Of a stretch of 64,000 nt of DNA, positions 1 to 12,085 are shown in pieces (position 1 is the first letter of the stretch; the number at the start of each line of letters is the position of its first letter). The position numbers and the translations under genes were made by a program. The notes beneath the pieces are model-generated. The model was given only the letters and a program-made list of their open reading frames with translations. It had not been told where the DNA came from and did not search any database. The stretch is from Atherix ibis (lineage: Eukaryota > Arthropoda > Insecta > Diptera > Athericidae). The stretch covers positions 48,559,920 through 48,623,919 of the forward strand of contig OY282606.1 of the NCBI GenBank assembly GCA_958298945.1, read 5' to 3'.

Positions 1-519
1 TCGCGTTATTTTAAAATACCATGCTTTCAGCTGGCCACCAAGATCGTACAATTTGATGCCCTTAGACTTTTCTTCTATGGATCTACATTAAATCAATGTT
101 CCTTGCCAATAACATTTTTTGAATATTATACAAACCATCGGACAGGGCTGAATACTTAATTCGTATGGATAATATTATATTATTAAACGTGACTTATCTG
201 TCGTTAAACATAAAACCACGCGTCGCCTACGATTATAGGGATTGAATAACGCTCAATCAACACACCAGCATTACTGACAGTTTATAGGCAGTAACCAATT
301 ACAAGCTTATTACTCCAACATTTAGTCAAGGCCTATCTAAACCTTTACTGTCATAAGCAGTGACAGCGCCCGAGATAATTACGAGTATCTCCCACCAGCG
401 ATCCGTAAACCGTACCCGCGATATGGGTATTAACCATAGCCACTACGTTGCTACCTAAGGCGCAACACCATTGTCGGGCACAGTGTGTTTTAACACCATG
501 GGGCACCCCTATGCTCGTA
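1..519. other. No recognisable gene
   Basis: I see no coding similarity, tRNA or clear repeat structure here. It borders a decayed R1-like fragment on the minus strand and may include more of it, too worn to recognise. Confidence 0.4.
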
Positions 520-1000
520 GCACCAATTTTTATTTTAAGAGCACTTTGGTTTGTACTCCCGCATACCTTTCATGGAAGTAACTTCGCCATAGTGAAGTTT
601 CTTCACTTGAAACCTCTTCAAGCTGCTCAATAATGCAATCCCATCGCAGGCAGTTGAAGGCACTTCGGAAATTCACAAACACACCACATACATACTTACT
701 CTTACTCTCAGCAACATACCGTCTTACACACATCCAAGCGTCCTCCGTTGATTTACCTTTCGTAAATCCATAATGACAGCCGGATACATTGAAGTCTGCC
801 AACTTCACATTCAACCGGTGTATCATCATCTGCTCGAGGACCTAGCCGAATACTGGCAGTAAGCATATCGGCCTATAGGAGGACGGGTCAATCCGTATCC
901 CGTCCGGAGACTTGGGAAGTATACCATTCATTCGGGACATTCATTACGTTCATACCACTGTCCAGAATCCAATCCTCAAGTTGCCTGCCGCTCACACCAA
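520..1000 (-). pseudogene. R1-clade-like LINE fragment (endonuclease tail fused to reverse transcriptase)
   Basis: Read on the minus strand, about 980-910 gives residues like an R1-type endonuclease C-terminus (LEDWILDSGMNVMNVPNEWY). This is followed by reverse transcriptase (RT) block residues SYRPICLLPVFG, then GFTKGKSTEDAW, then VFVNFRSAFNCLRW, where the motif A aspartate has become Asn. The endonuclease-to-RT linker is missing, so the copy has an internal deletion, and it decays below about 530. It abuts an RTE-like endonuclease remnant, suggesting a truncated R1-type insertion next to or inside an older RTE-type copy. The R1 clade is likely but not proven. Confidence 0.6.
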
Positions 1001-1560
1001 GATGCTGGCGGTTAACCATTACGTGTTCAATTTGGTTGGAAGAGGTCCCGTTTGAAGATATCTAAGTGGTCTTATATATTCGCAATCCGTTATTATTGAT
1101 ATGCTCATACAAGTTTTGAGTGCCAAAATATCAACGGAATAGAGTCTCTCTTCTTATCTCACTATTGAAGTCATTCAGCATTATTTTTGTGTCATACTTG
1201 GGACAGGCGTCGAGGGCTTATTTTATCTCTTCCAAAAATATATCCTTTTTCAAATCAGCAGAATTCCCCATAGGGGCATATATTTATGAGGCTGATATTA
1301 TATAATTTGCCTTCCATAGATAAATTACATTCTCACTTCTAACTAAAAAATTATTGCCCCTAACTTCTATCTAGCTAACTAAGAAGCCTGTTCTAAACAC
1401 ATGGTATTTTGGATGGCAAATACAATACATATGACAGCTGTTACTCTCAAAACTACCAGTATTTGTCCACCGAATTTATATTACATCAGCCTCATATGTT
1501 GACAGGACATTGGCTATTTTCCTGAGTAACTCCTGTTCTACGAGTATATAGAAAACGCAT
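1000..1560 (-). pseudogene. RTE-like LINE endonuclease remnant
   Basis: The minus strand, with many stops and frameshifts, matches the endonuclease of RTE-like elements often annotated in insects as craniofacial-development-protein-2-like. Visible blocks are KYHVFRTGFLVS, then HKYMPLWGN, then LALKTCMSISIITDCEYI, then TSSNQIEHVMVNRQHLG, which corresponds to the QIDHVLIDGRH box. The catalytic GDFNA box has decayed. A related copy lies at about 42440-42900 on the same strand. It is non-functional. Confidence 0.55.
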
Positions 1561-3239
1561 ATTCCATGAGATAATGCTCAATTTTTTTAGTCGTCTCAGT
1601 TGCCATTTTTTTTCATATTATTATTTGCTTTTCAATTATAATTATTTTTACAGGATAGAACAAGGAAACCTAATCCCAATATGCCTAGATGACAACATTT
1701 CCGATATTTTCACCACTTAAATCCATTAGCCTTTCGGGAATACTTTAAAGGAACCCCCTTCTTCGATTACTCTATAGGAAGCTCCTTCTTCTAGTGGAGT
1801 TGACCGTTCGGATGACCTAACAAACAAAGTTACAGAGGTCTTTTGAACGATGATATAGTATATATTTTTATTTAATTTATAAAAAATATATTGGTTTTTG
1901 ATGAAAACACTTTTAGATAACAAATTAATTTCTATAAAATATACTAATAATTTGGTAAAATTAATCTTTTTGAGCTTCTCAACTACTAAAAAATGGGTAA
2001 AAATGGCACGTCTCACAGCATCGATAATTTTTTATAAAAAAAAAAAAAAAAATTTATGCAAGAGGAAATTAAAATAAGAAAAATGAAAAAAAAATTGTTA
2101 CCACAAATGATAAAGGAGTGCTGTTAGCATGTTTAACAAAAGTTTATCTACCATGCCTTAGTATTGGATATATTTCAAAATATGGACTAGGGAAAGTTAT
2201 TTTCTCTTTGCTGATATTAATACTCGTTCTCTAAAATATTATTCAAAGGACTAAAAATTCCCGTTAAATAAACTCATTTGAACAAATAAGTCTCAGTGGG
2301 TTAGATTTGTTTGACAGTTGAAAAAGTTTTCTTAAAAGGACGAATCCGTAAGTACATATTTTATATCGTTGAAGTGTACTTTTTTAAACAGTCCCTACTG
2401 ATTTATTACACAAAGCACTAAACACAGATGGTATTCCATTACCTGATTGAGATATCTCTTTCAATATTATTATTAAAACGAACTATAAATATAATAATTG
2501 TTCTGTTTACTATTAAAATTACTATTATCTATCAGATATTGAGGATAGTATAAGAGCTTTTATTCGAATTCTAGTCCACATTACCAACTTGAAATTGAGA
2601 GTATATGATTTGAAAAAAAGTCATAATATACGTGTACTTTAGAAATTATTTTCAAAATGTAGAGAAAAGTTCAAGGAATATTTAGAGATTTTTATGATAG
2701 TTATATGGTTGGGCCAAAACAATGAAGTTGATTTCTGACCTCATATTTTGCGTCCATTAATAAAACAAATTCGAGCAAAGCTAATCGATAACAAGAAATA
2801 ATCCACTAGTCGACAACAAGTTAATTTATTATTAAATGTAAAAAAATAGGTTACTATTGAAATTTGTTCAAATTGACCTTATTTAGGGTCCAAAAAAATC
2901 TCGCATTCATAAATAGATATTGTTTAGTAAAAATACCAGATTTACTTTTAAAAATGATCTTATTTAAGGTCTCCGAAGTCATGTACGGACATTTCATCAA
3001 GTTTGATGTTAGTCGAGTTGCTCTATAGTGGTTTTTATTTTTATTAATACTTTCAGCAAATGATAAATATCTAATTATCAGTAGTGAATTAATTATTGTG
3101 AAAAAACGCACAACGTGGATAAACAACATTGTATAGGAAGAGGAAAACTTAAATAAAATGATTAAACACAAATAAATTAATTAATTTATAAAAGACTTAA
3201 CTAAAAAAAATTAATTAATATTTTTTAAAAACTGAGGTT
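1561..3239. other. AT-rich stretch without recognisable genes
   Basis: Low-complexity AT-rich DNA, with an A-tract at about 2036-2052. The open frames on both strands are Phe/Ile/Asn/Lys-rich and have no family features. No RNA gene was seen. Confidence 0.5.
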
Positions 3240-4281
3240 ACTGACCAAGTGAGGAATGCAGTCGATGTCAATGTCGTCTGCCGAAGAGGATACAGATTCC
3301 GTAGGCAACAGCGAATTTATAAAACCAGTTGGACGACCTCGTCGTACGCAAACACCGAAAAGAAATGTAACTACCACCAGCTCGCCCAGCTCATGGCTAA
3401 AGGCTAAAAATAAAAAGAAGGCAATATACTTGCCAGCATCGGTCACAGTAGGGAGCAGTTCTGAAATAGATTTGCACTATTGTGTGGGAATTCAGGCTAT
3501 TCGACGGTTGCAAATTCCTCTGCTCACGCGAGCACTAATAATGCTTATAAGCCACTGTCTATTTTCGTAACAAATGTCAAAAATTTTGTTGCGCTAGGTT
3601 GTGCCATTGCAAAACGTTTTGGTACTGAGCAGTTTGCTTGCAAGTCGAATGCAAAAGGACTTGCAATACAAGCTAAGTCTGGTGGTGCTTATAGAGAATT
3701 CAAAACAAACCTTTCACACGTACCAGCCTAATACAGAAAAGCCTCATAAGGTAGTGATTCGCCATCAGCACCATCCAATATCAACTGAAGACATAAAAAT
3801 TGATTTGGAGATACTTGGACATAGCGTCACTGGTATTTCTAGTGCAAAAAAGGTACTCCTCTGCCACTATTTTTCGTGTCACTAAAACCGGCGCCCAACA
3901 AGAAAGATATCTTCAGCGTCGATAATGTACACAAAAATAAAAGTCGAAGAACCGTACATCAGTAAAGACTTATTATCAACACACTCCCAAATGCGTCAAG
4001 TGAGCAGGTAAAGCACCTTACCAATGAATGCAAAAAAAAAAAAACTATCGCAGCCAAATGCATTCTCTGCGATGGTAGCCATCCCACAAATTATAAGGGA
4101 TGCTATACTTATAAAAAGCTGCGGGAGAAAATCAATCCGAACATCAAAAACCAACCAACCAATCATTATACACATACATAGTCAAGCAGTCCAGCAAGGT
4201 TTATCATTAGCTGCAGTCGCGGCAGGAGTATCCAACATTGAACAGCAACAACAAAAACAACAAGAAGTTCATCAACAGTAG
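3240..4281 (+). pseudogene. Jockey-type LINE ORF1 (gag) pseudogene
   Basis: This decayed gag ORF is related to the better-preserved copy at 51988-54421. Shared blocks in three shifting frames are IFVTNVKNFVALGCAIAKRF, KGLAIQAKSGGAYREFK, FHTYQPNTEKPHKVVIR and DLEILGHSVTGISSAKK. After about 3900 the zinc-knuckle region is still visible but full of stops. The C-terminus is glutamine-rich (EQQQQKQQEVHQQ), like the long polyQ tail of the other copy. It is cut at 4281 by a mariner fragment, and RT sequence of the same family resumes at about 4930, with the endonuclease missing. Confidence 0.65.
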
Positions 4282-4863
4282 CATGAAAGTTGCCGCACGA
4301 GCCAAGACCGAAAAAAGCGCGCCAAGTTCGGTCGAATGCGAAGGTTTTGATTACAGTTTTCTTCGATTACAGGGGCGTGGTACATCATGAGGTCTTGCCA
4401 CTGGGTAGAATGGTCAATAAAGAATATCATCTGCAAATTATGCGAAAGTTGCGCGAAGCAATCCGACAGAAACACCCGGATTTTTGGAAGAACAAAAATT
4501 GGCTTTTGTACCATAATAACGCCCCTGCCCACGCATTGTTGCTTGTGCGGGAACTTTTAGCCAAAAACAATATACTAATAATGCCGCAGCCACCATTTTC
4601 CCCATTTCTGCCCCCTTGTGTCTTTTTATTGTTCCCGAAACAGATTCTTTGATCCATTTTTTGGAATGGGCAAAAATCGAAGATGAGTCGAAACACGTGC
4701 AAGCAAAGCAGAAGTCAAAAATTAAGTGAATATTCAAAATGGCCGAACTTGTCGGCATAAGTGAGAGACATGAGTACCAACATAACGCCACAAAATAATC
4801 GAAAATCGAATATGCGTAGCCCGCGAAAATTCAAAACTCGGGATACTTTTGGAACAGACCTCG
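4282..4863. mobile_element. Rearranged mariner (family C) fragment with inverted transposase core
   Basis: Bases 4290-4640 encode, on the plus strand, the core of a DD34D mariner transposase (PHEPRPKKARQVRSN, VFFDYRGVVHHE). The rest of the element, about 4650-4863, has the opposite orientation: it matches the right (5') end of the copies at 8663-9380 and 27804-28645, whose transposase lies on the minus strand. The core is therefore inverted relative to its own 5' end. Only the right terminal repeat is present, ending in cctcg followed by TA. Two catalytic aspartates are gone: the second reads HNNAPAH and the third region reads SPFLPPCV. The copy is inactive. Confidence 0.75.
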
Positions 4864-4929
4864 TATACAACATGCAGTCACAACTGCTCACATCTCTTAC
4901 AATAAGACATAACCACAACAATAAAATTT

Positions 4930-6160
4930 TCCAACTAATATACCTACATTAACTAACGAAAAAAGAAAAATGAGAACGCAGTGGCAACGCTTACGAATGC
5001 TTACGAGCTACAAACAAAAAACTTAACCGATTACAACGTGAACTGAATATGGAAATTAGAAAGCACTATAATGAACAGCTAGAAATTTATACAAGATTGC
5101 TTAATGACAATATTACTTTATGTGAAGCCACTAGACGAATACTCTAATATAAAAGAACCTCACACTCACTGAAGTAAAATAACGGTAACTGTAGAAAAAT
5201 AGACAAAGAAAAAGCCGAAGTATTTGCTAAACATTTGGTAAATACGTTTACTCCACATGTTGATATAGAAGACAAATCGCATACTAACAAAATTATCAAA
5301 GAACTAATGATCCCAATCCCTATGAGTCTTCCTCTTACAAATTTTAAGCCCTCGGAAACGAAACTTACTATTCTGCGCTTTGCCAATAAAAAAAGCTCTT
5401 GTTTATGATTTAATAACAGCTCTTATTCTGAAGCAAATTTTCCGAAAAGCTTTAGTTTTAATTACATATATTTTCAATGGTATCCTGCGTACAACCTATT
5501 TTCCCTTACTGTGGAAACAAACCCGTTAATTCTCCTTCTTTCTATAGACCTATCAGTCTCCTAACAAGATTTTTGAAAAACTTTTATTAAAACGACTCTA
5601 CCCATTCCTAGTTAATGAAAAAATTATTCGTGATCACCAATTTAACTTCCGATCTGAACACATTGTATCAGTTCTTGCCTAGGAGAACTTTTAGATATCT
5701 CCCAAGCTTTTGATCGTATGTAGCGTGCTGGACTCCTCTGGAAACTCAAGAGCTTTCTTCCTTTAATATACTACCTTATCTCTCCCAAGTTGCAATTAAC
5801 TCAGAATCGTCGAAAATATATTCTATTCTAGCCGGAGTCCTACAAGGCAGTATCCTTGGTCCCATTTTATATAATATTTATACTCATGAAATCCCATCTG
5901 ATCCTAATACTATCATTGCTACTTATGCAGATGATACGGCCATGCTTGCTACCCATACAAATCCTAACATAGCTTCCAACAATTTACAATCCCAAATCCA
6001 CAACCTGTAATCGTAGTTTAAGAGATGAAGAGAGAGGGTAAATGAACAGAAAAGTGCTCACATTACTTTCACTCTTTGTCAAGGAAAACCTACCCCTTTA
6101 TACCTTAATAACAACATGATTCCATAATATGATAAAGTACGTTATTTGGACAAGAGATGA
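4930..6160 (+). pseudogene. Jockey-type LINE reverse transcriptase pseudogene
   Basis: This is a decayed ORF2 of the family seen at 54422-57180. An RT-linker block (RTQWQRLRM, then NRLQRELNMEI) is followed by AEVFAKHLVNTFTPHVD, a decayed fingers region (LLKRLYPFL), then LAGVLQGSILGPILYNIYTHE and the YADDTAML catalytic box near 5925-5950. Many stops and frameshifts interrupt it. The endonuclease that should precede the linker is absent, so ORF1 and RT are joined across a deletion that also holds the mariner fragment. Confidence 0.75.
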
Positions 6161-6230
6161 ACCCTCATACTAGACTAAAAAAATTTGAAGACACTAGAGG
6201 TAACCTACAATTTTTTAGACAATTAAGATA

Positions 6231-6485
6231 CACAGTCTATTCCAAAAATAACCGAACTTATTTTTAAATCATAAAACATGCAGCGCCATCTATTGATTTG
6301 CAGCATTAGAAAGATACATTCATCCTCTTTCAAACGCACCTAAATTCATGTAAATCGGATGACAGATGTCAAAGTTACAGCCATTTCAATAAAAGAAGAA
6401 GTGTGCTAATGTTACAAAGCAATAGATGGCGCTGCATGTTGTATGATTTAAATATAAAGTTCAGTTATTTTTGGGACACACCGTG
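6231..6485. mobile_element. Mariner-type MITE, 255 bp, TA target site
   Basis: Inverted termini of about 65 bp bound the element. The left starts cacagtctattccaaaaata and continues to atgcagcgccatctattg. The right end is its imperfect reverse complement (caatagatggcgctgcat through gggacacaccgtg). TA dinucleotides flank both ends (6229-6230, 6486-6487). The interior has no coding capacity, so it would need transposase supplied in trans from a Tc1/mariner relative, which is not identified in this window. Confidence 0.75.
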
Positions 6486-7229
6486 TAATTGCTAATTTGA
6501 CCTTTGTTTTATTTATTTTTTCAGAACTTCAAGTTTTTTTTTGCAACCAAGTTTGGTTATTTAATTACTTTCAAAAGAGCACATGAATAAATCAATTGCA
6601 AATAAATTAATTTTCTTTATAAAAATGAAAATTATTATAACTTAACAATTTTTGTTTTTAAAAAAAAACACTGGAAACGTGAAATTTTGCAATAATGGAT
6701 ACTTGGACGGAAGTGGAGAAAACTTTAATGAAAATTTAAACATGTTTAAGAATATTTTGCAAAACCACCAACTCTTCGAAACTTTCTTGTTTAATTTTAT
6801 GAGTTTTTGAATCCATTTCGAAGCAAAGGGACAAAACGCAGCTAGTACATTTGATTTGCATATTATTCTATAAATATTTAAAATGTTTTACTTTTGTTTA
6901 AGAACATTTGCATAAAAGAACATTTTTTCGGTAAACACTCATTCAACATTCTATATTGTCACTAGAAAACACATAACATTTAAATAAATTGTGAATTAGG
7001 GTAGTATTAACATGAAATTATTGCTCAACTCCCTAAATAAGGTTTTTTTCATCTAAATGAGATTAAAGCACCTTTAATATTACAAATACGTGAGTTTTCC
7101 GGTTAACAACATCTTGTAGAGAAAACTGTTAAAAATATTAAATCAAAATTATAAAAACATTTTTTTTTTAAATTATCATTTTAAGTAATATTAGTACTGA
7201 AATTTATATTCTTAGCGCCACGACAGTAA
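6486..7229. other. AT-rich spacer
   Basis: No gene, RNA or clear repeat recognised. Sequence is A+T-rich with short homopolymers. Confidence 0.4.
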
Positions 7230-7365
7230 AGGTCATTTGGCGACAAAGGGTATCGGGATAAGGAAATTAAAGTAGAAATGGAAAGGAAAACTGGATTTTT
7301 GGAAAATAGCGTAAGACCATGCCTCAGTGGGATTCAAACCCATGACCTCTTGGATGGACCGGATT
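7230..7365 (-). repeat. tRNA-derived SINE fragment
   Basis: The reverse complement contains a box-B-like ggtttgaatcccac followed by ggcatggtcttacgcta and a body ending in ttccttatcccg. This matches the SINEs at 27041-27750 and 63426-63637. The tRNA-like 5' head is mostly missing, so the copy is 5'-truncated. Confidence 0.6.
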
Positions 7366-7501
7366 CTTTCCAAGTAAAAACACAATATAATCAAAAGTTC
7401 CTTTCTTTAAAAACATGAATTAGATCTTAACTTTATCTTCTTTTCTATGGTAACTCTCATACAAAACAATTTAAATCTTTTTATATTGTAAAAAATACCT
7501 A

Positions 7502-8474
7502 CGAGGGTCATTCAACAAGTACTTAGCCTCACCGCCCGATGGGACTGCAGTCACAAAAGAAATTTACCATAGTGCAGTACATTCTTTTTAGTAGCGGTCG
7601 GTTGCACAAAAATGGAAAAAGAACAATATTCACGAGATAGCTGAGACAGTGGGCATCGCAGTAAGAACGGTGCATCATATTCTACACGAAAAACTGGGCA
7701 TGAGAAAGCTGTCGGCGCGATGGGTGCCGCGTTTGCTCACACCGGAAAACAAGCGCAACCGTGAGACCACATCGGCGACGTGTTTGGCGCTGTTTCAGCG
7801 CAATCCAGCGGAGTTCTTGCGTCATTTCGTGACCGTCGACGAAACATGGATGCACTGGTACACACCAGAGACCAAGGAACAGTCGAAACAGTGGACTTCA
7901 CCCGGCGAACGTGCTTCGAAGAAGGCGAAGACTGTTCGATCGGCCGGAAAAGTGATGGCCACCGTTTTCTGGAATTCACAAGGTGTGATCCACATCGATT
8001 ACCTCGAGAAGGGTAAAACAATCACGGGGCGCTACTATGCTGACTTATTGGGCCGATTTGATGTCGAATTGAAAAAAAAGCGGCCCCGCTTTGCGAAGAA
8101 AAAAGTACTGTTCCACCACGACAACGCGCCGGCTCACACCTCCGCCGTCGCCATGGCCAAATTGGTCGAATTGCGCTACGAATTGCTGCCCCATCCACCG
8201 CTCTCCAGGTTTGGCCTCCTGTGAGTACTTTTTGTTTCCAAACCTGAAAAAATCACTCGCCGGGATTAGATTTGGGTCGAATGAGGAGGTCATCGTCGCC
8301 ACGGGGGCCTATTTTGCTTCCCTCGAGAAAATGTTTTGGACGGGTTAAAAAAGTTAGAGCATCGCTGGGCCAAGTGTATCGAGCTTGAAGGAGATTATGT
8401 GGAAAAATAAATTGCCGCTTTTCCAAAATTTTCGTTTTTCTTTTGTAGGCTAAGTACTTGTTGAATGATCCTCG
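7502..8474 (+). mobile_element. Mariner (family B) copy with N-terminal deletion
   Basis: TIRs of about 28 bp (cgagggtcattcaacaagta... and its reverse complement) are flanked by TA at both ends. The transposase starts at the ATG at 7612 (MEKEQY), then jumps to the HEIAETVG helix-turn-helix block. About 240 bp encoding most of the DNA-binding domain is deleted, apparently across ttcacgag, and the reading frame is lost. The catalytic core is otherwise good: VDETWMHWYTPE (first Asp) and FHHDNAPAHT (second Asp). A frameshift near 8205 destroys the third Asp region. C-terminal residues run to the stop at 8408-8410. The partner copy at 46410-47592 keeps the N-terminus but has other lesions. Confidence 0.85.
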
Positions 8475-8662
8475 TATATCCTTTTAAATTACGGTTTCGT
8501 TTCCAATATAGAAGCTTTGTCTGTAATAATCTTCTTAATAGATATTCCGTAATCATAACTAATAAAAGTTGATAATGAATTGTAACTAATATTAACATCT
8601 AAAATATGGTATGTTTTTGATTTATGAGAGCATAAATTTTATTTTTTATTTAATAGAAAAAA

Positions 8663-9380
8663 CAGGTCTGTTCAAAAAGTATCGCGAATTTCGTGTTTTT
8701 TCAAAAATTATTTATTTATTCATGAATATCTATTTTGTCCCCTTCAAAGTAATCCCCACCAGATATTATACACTTGTGCCAACGTTTTTTCCAATCCCCG
8801 AAGCACTTCAAAAAGTGCTTTCATGGGGCTCTTCAGTTTCGGGAACAACAAAAAGTCACAGGGGGCCAGATCTGGGGAATAATTCGCGCACAAGCAACGA
8901 TGCGTGAGCAGTGGCGTTATCATGGTCCAAAAGCCAATTTTTGTTCTTCCACAAATCCGGGTGTTTCGGGCGGATTGCTTCGAGCAACTTGCGCATAACT
9001 TGCAGGTAATTTTACATATTGACCGTTCTACCCTTTGGCAAGAACTCATGATGCAACACGCCCCTGCAATCAAAGAAAACTGTAAGCAAAACCTTCACAT
9101 TCGACCGAACTTGGCTTTTCATCGTTCACATCTTTTTGACGGCTTTTCGTCGTTCACAGATCTTTTGATCCATTTTTTGAATTGGGCAAAAATCGAACAC
9201 GAGCCAAAACACGTGCAAGCAAAGCAGCTGTCAAAAATTAACTGAACATTCAAAATGGCCGAACTTGTCCGCATAAGTAAGAGACATGAGTACCAATATA
9301 ATGCCACAAAAAAAATCGGTAATCGAATATACGTAACCCGCGGAAATTCAAAATTGACGATACTTTTTGAACAGACCTCG
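8663..9380 (-). mobile_element. Mariner (family C) internally deleted copy
   Basis: The termini, ggtctgttcaaaaagtatcg at the left and its reverse complement ending at 9380, define a 0.7 kb element with TA on the right. On the minus strand it has a 5' leader, MDQK start residues near 9180, then directly the mid-core (FDCRGVLHHE-like region) and the C-terminal SPDLAPCDFLLFPKLK box. Most of the DNA-binding half and first-Asp region is deleted, and stops and frameshifts are frequent. It is non-autonomous. The same family occurs at 4282-4863 and 27804-28645. Confidence 0.8.
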
Positions 9381-9745
9381 TATATGACTTTATAAATATA
9401 AACGAGTGCATTTCCTAACAAGGCATTCTAAAGTTTACCTTGAAACTTTAGTCAACTTAAATTATTTGTAAGAATTAAGGCATTTTTTTTAAATTTTATT
9501 AGCCCATTAATTATAACTAAATATGTTAAGTTATGATGACTTATTACATGGATACCATTACGGTTCGTATGAATAATGTTTACAAATATATAAATGAATT
9601 GCCTTCTTGGGGACTGCGTAAATTTCATCATTCTATTTCGTTAAAGGCATTTGCACCTATTGTCTATTTATTATAAATATAAATCTTAAACATAACCAAT
9701 AGCCCGATAAACGGGACTGTTCCAAATTGATAATTCTATTACTCC
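9381..9745. other. AT-rich spacer
   Basis: No recognisable gene or repeat. Confidence 0.35.
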
Positions 9746-9749
9746 GTAT

Positions 9750-10000
9750 CGAAAGCAGAGCCTACATTGTCGTGGCTAAAGCTTTCCGGTATGGATTAAA
9801 TGTCCAGCTCACAGTAATCTATTAAGTTTGATTTTAGCCATAACGGTGAGGTCGGGGTTGCGCTCCATGATCCTATTATTAGAAAAGCTGCGATATCGTC
9901 TATCCTCTTGCAGGAGCACAAGAATCTCTGCAGGATCATCCTCTTGAAAGTGACTAAGAATTCGTAATAATTTATGGTGACCCACGTTTCCGAAAAATGC
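9750..10000 (-). pseudogene. Possible LINE ORF2 C-terminal remnant
   Basis: The minus strand reads NNRIMERNPDLTVMAKIKL, then a stop in place of Trp before AGHLIHTG. This resembles the post-RT tail of RTE-like LINEs (the KIKLGRLRWAGHV pattern). The match is short and decayed, so this is tentative. Confidence 0.3.
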
Positions 10001-10559
10001 ATGAGTACTGTGTAGATTTTATAGTACTCGTATTTAGGTATAGAGATAGGATAAGCTATTAAAAGGGCGAGACATTTTTTGCGCTTTATCACAAGAACAT
10101 TAATACCTTGAATTACCTTTGATTACCTAAATTACAATTAAATTAAATTATAATAAAATAAGGCCTGTCAAAGGCATACTAATCACTGCTAGAGCTTCAT
10201 TATAGAGCTACCGAGCGAAACAATTTAAACAACGATTCAGTATTAATTACAGATTTGGAAAAAATGATTGAACGCCGAAGTTCAAGTCCGTAGGTCCATA
10301 TGAGTTTGAGTAGAAGTAATATCGGCAGATTCTGGGTTTTCATGATTTTGGATAAAATTTTTTGAATAATAATTTTTTTAAAAAGTTTTATCGAAAATTT
10401 GGGCTATTGAAAAATTTGTAATTTTTTTAAATTATTGTATAAATCTTATATAGAAAAAAAATTAACTTGTTTAAAGAAATATTCTCTTCGATGTTTAATG
10501 TTTTTTTCCTTACTCACTAGATTCATTTCTTAAACATTTCTTTTTCTTTCAGTAAATTA

Positions 10560-10870
10560 AATAGTTTCGAATAATTTTCAGAGCGAAATAGAATTTTTTT
10601 TTAATCAAATTCCTTCCAAATATATTTCTGTATCGTTGGCGTATGTAGTAAAGAAGGTAGACCGTATCGTCGACGTATGTAGTAAAGAAGGTATTGGGGA
10701 AGATAAAGATGTCGGATGTCGGAGAGTTTGTTTGATTCATTTACTTAGAAGTGTCGATTGGAAAGCAATGATTTTAGGACTATGAAATAGGTAGAAGGAA
10801 GAATCCGCTTGAGTTTCCAGAGTAAGCCCTGATGTCAAACTCTATCAAAAGCTTCACTTATATGAAAAAA
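10560..10870 (-). pseudogene. Jockey-type reverse transcriptase remnant
   Basis: The minus strand reads HISEAFDRV, a stop (Trp expected), then HQGLLWKLKRILPSTYF and LKSLLSNRHF. These are RT motif A and the following region of the jockey family at 4930-6160 and 54422-57180. A later frame has YVDDTVYLL in the catalytic-box position. Within it is a local direct repeat, gtatcgt..cgtatgtagtaaagaaggta, at about 10628-10692. It is a pseudogene. Confidence 0.55.
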
Positions 10871-12085
10871 TTATCTAATATTAAATTAAAGTACTTAAAA
10901 GAAAAAATTGACTAACTGATAATATTATTCCTTTTCTAATATTTAATATTAGTTTATATTAATTTAATTACAGTTTGATATCGATCTACTAATATATAGG
11001 AGGTCTTAAATAGATATCACATGCTTACAAGTAGATAGAAATGTATGTGATAATAACAAAGGATGTTTAAACTCGAATATTAGTTTAGGTTGTTATTTTG
11101 CAAACCGGCGATAAAGTGTATCATGAATAATTTATCGAAAGTGTCATGTCGAACAACATCAACGTATACCAGAAAAATATTCATATTACTTCACTACTTG
11201 TTCAGTTTAAATGCGTTCGAATATGTGAAAAACGTTTTTCTAAATCTTTGTATTTTCGTAGATAGAAATATGATCAAAAAGGAGAGAAGAAACTATTCAA
11301 CAACTATACAAAATAAAAACATATAAAAACAATTCTTAAAAGAGAACAAAACTCCCTACATGCTGTTTTAGAATCTTGTCAGTATACATTTTACGAGTCA
11401 TTTGTAAAAATATGTGGAGTATGTGCAAATATTACAAAAATATCCTTTTTCTCTTTAGAAAAAATTCTCTACAATTCAATGTGAAATCAAAAAGTTCCAA
11501 GAATCCGAAATAGTTTTGACAATATTTTCAACAAAATATATACCACGTCTGCATGCAATAGCATTTCGGATTTTATGGAAAATATTTGGAAGATTCTCCA
11601 TAAATTGACTCGTTGTAGAAAATATTTTCGTACCAATGAAATTCCAAAATACCTTTTTGCACTTTTACTTATCATTCTGATAACTTTTATTTTATTGGTA
11701 GCTAAGAGTATGTAAATTCCCCCCAAGATTTTCCAAGAATTCATTTTCCTCTGAACACTTAAACCCAACCAAATAATTTTCAAGTAATTACGGTTAAGAA
11801 TTTTGTACTAACCAAGAATTTATAAATTATGAAACCGAAAATTGCATAAAGAATTTACATGTAAAAAATATAGGTTTAAAAATTTCAACAACAAAAAATA
11901 CTGTGGAACCTTTTTTTTCTTATAGAGCAAATTGTTATTATTTAGAAACTATTCGTAAATTATTCTCTTCAATGTTTATTTTCTATGCCTTTAAAAATAA
12001 TATCTATTATAAGAAATTAAAAAATAATAATTAGAGAAACTATTTACGTTGAGTTAAAAAAAATTTCACTATTTTGTATTTTTAA
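10871..12085. other. AT-rich stretch without recognisable genes
   Basis: The open frames are low-complexity and Lys/Asn/Ile/Phe-rich. I recognise no family, RNA gene or terminal repeat. Confidence 0.45.

Noticed and set aside
3225..3446. Minus-strand ORF across the first jockey ORF1 remnant
   Set aside because: It is the shadow of the plus-strand gag frame, which matches the family; the minus frame matches nothing.
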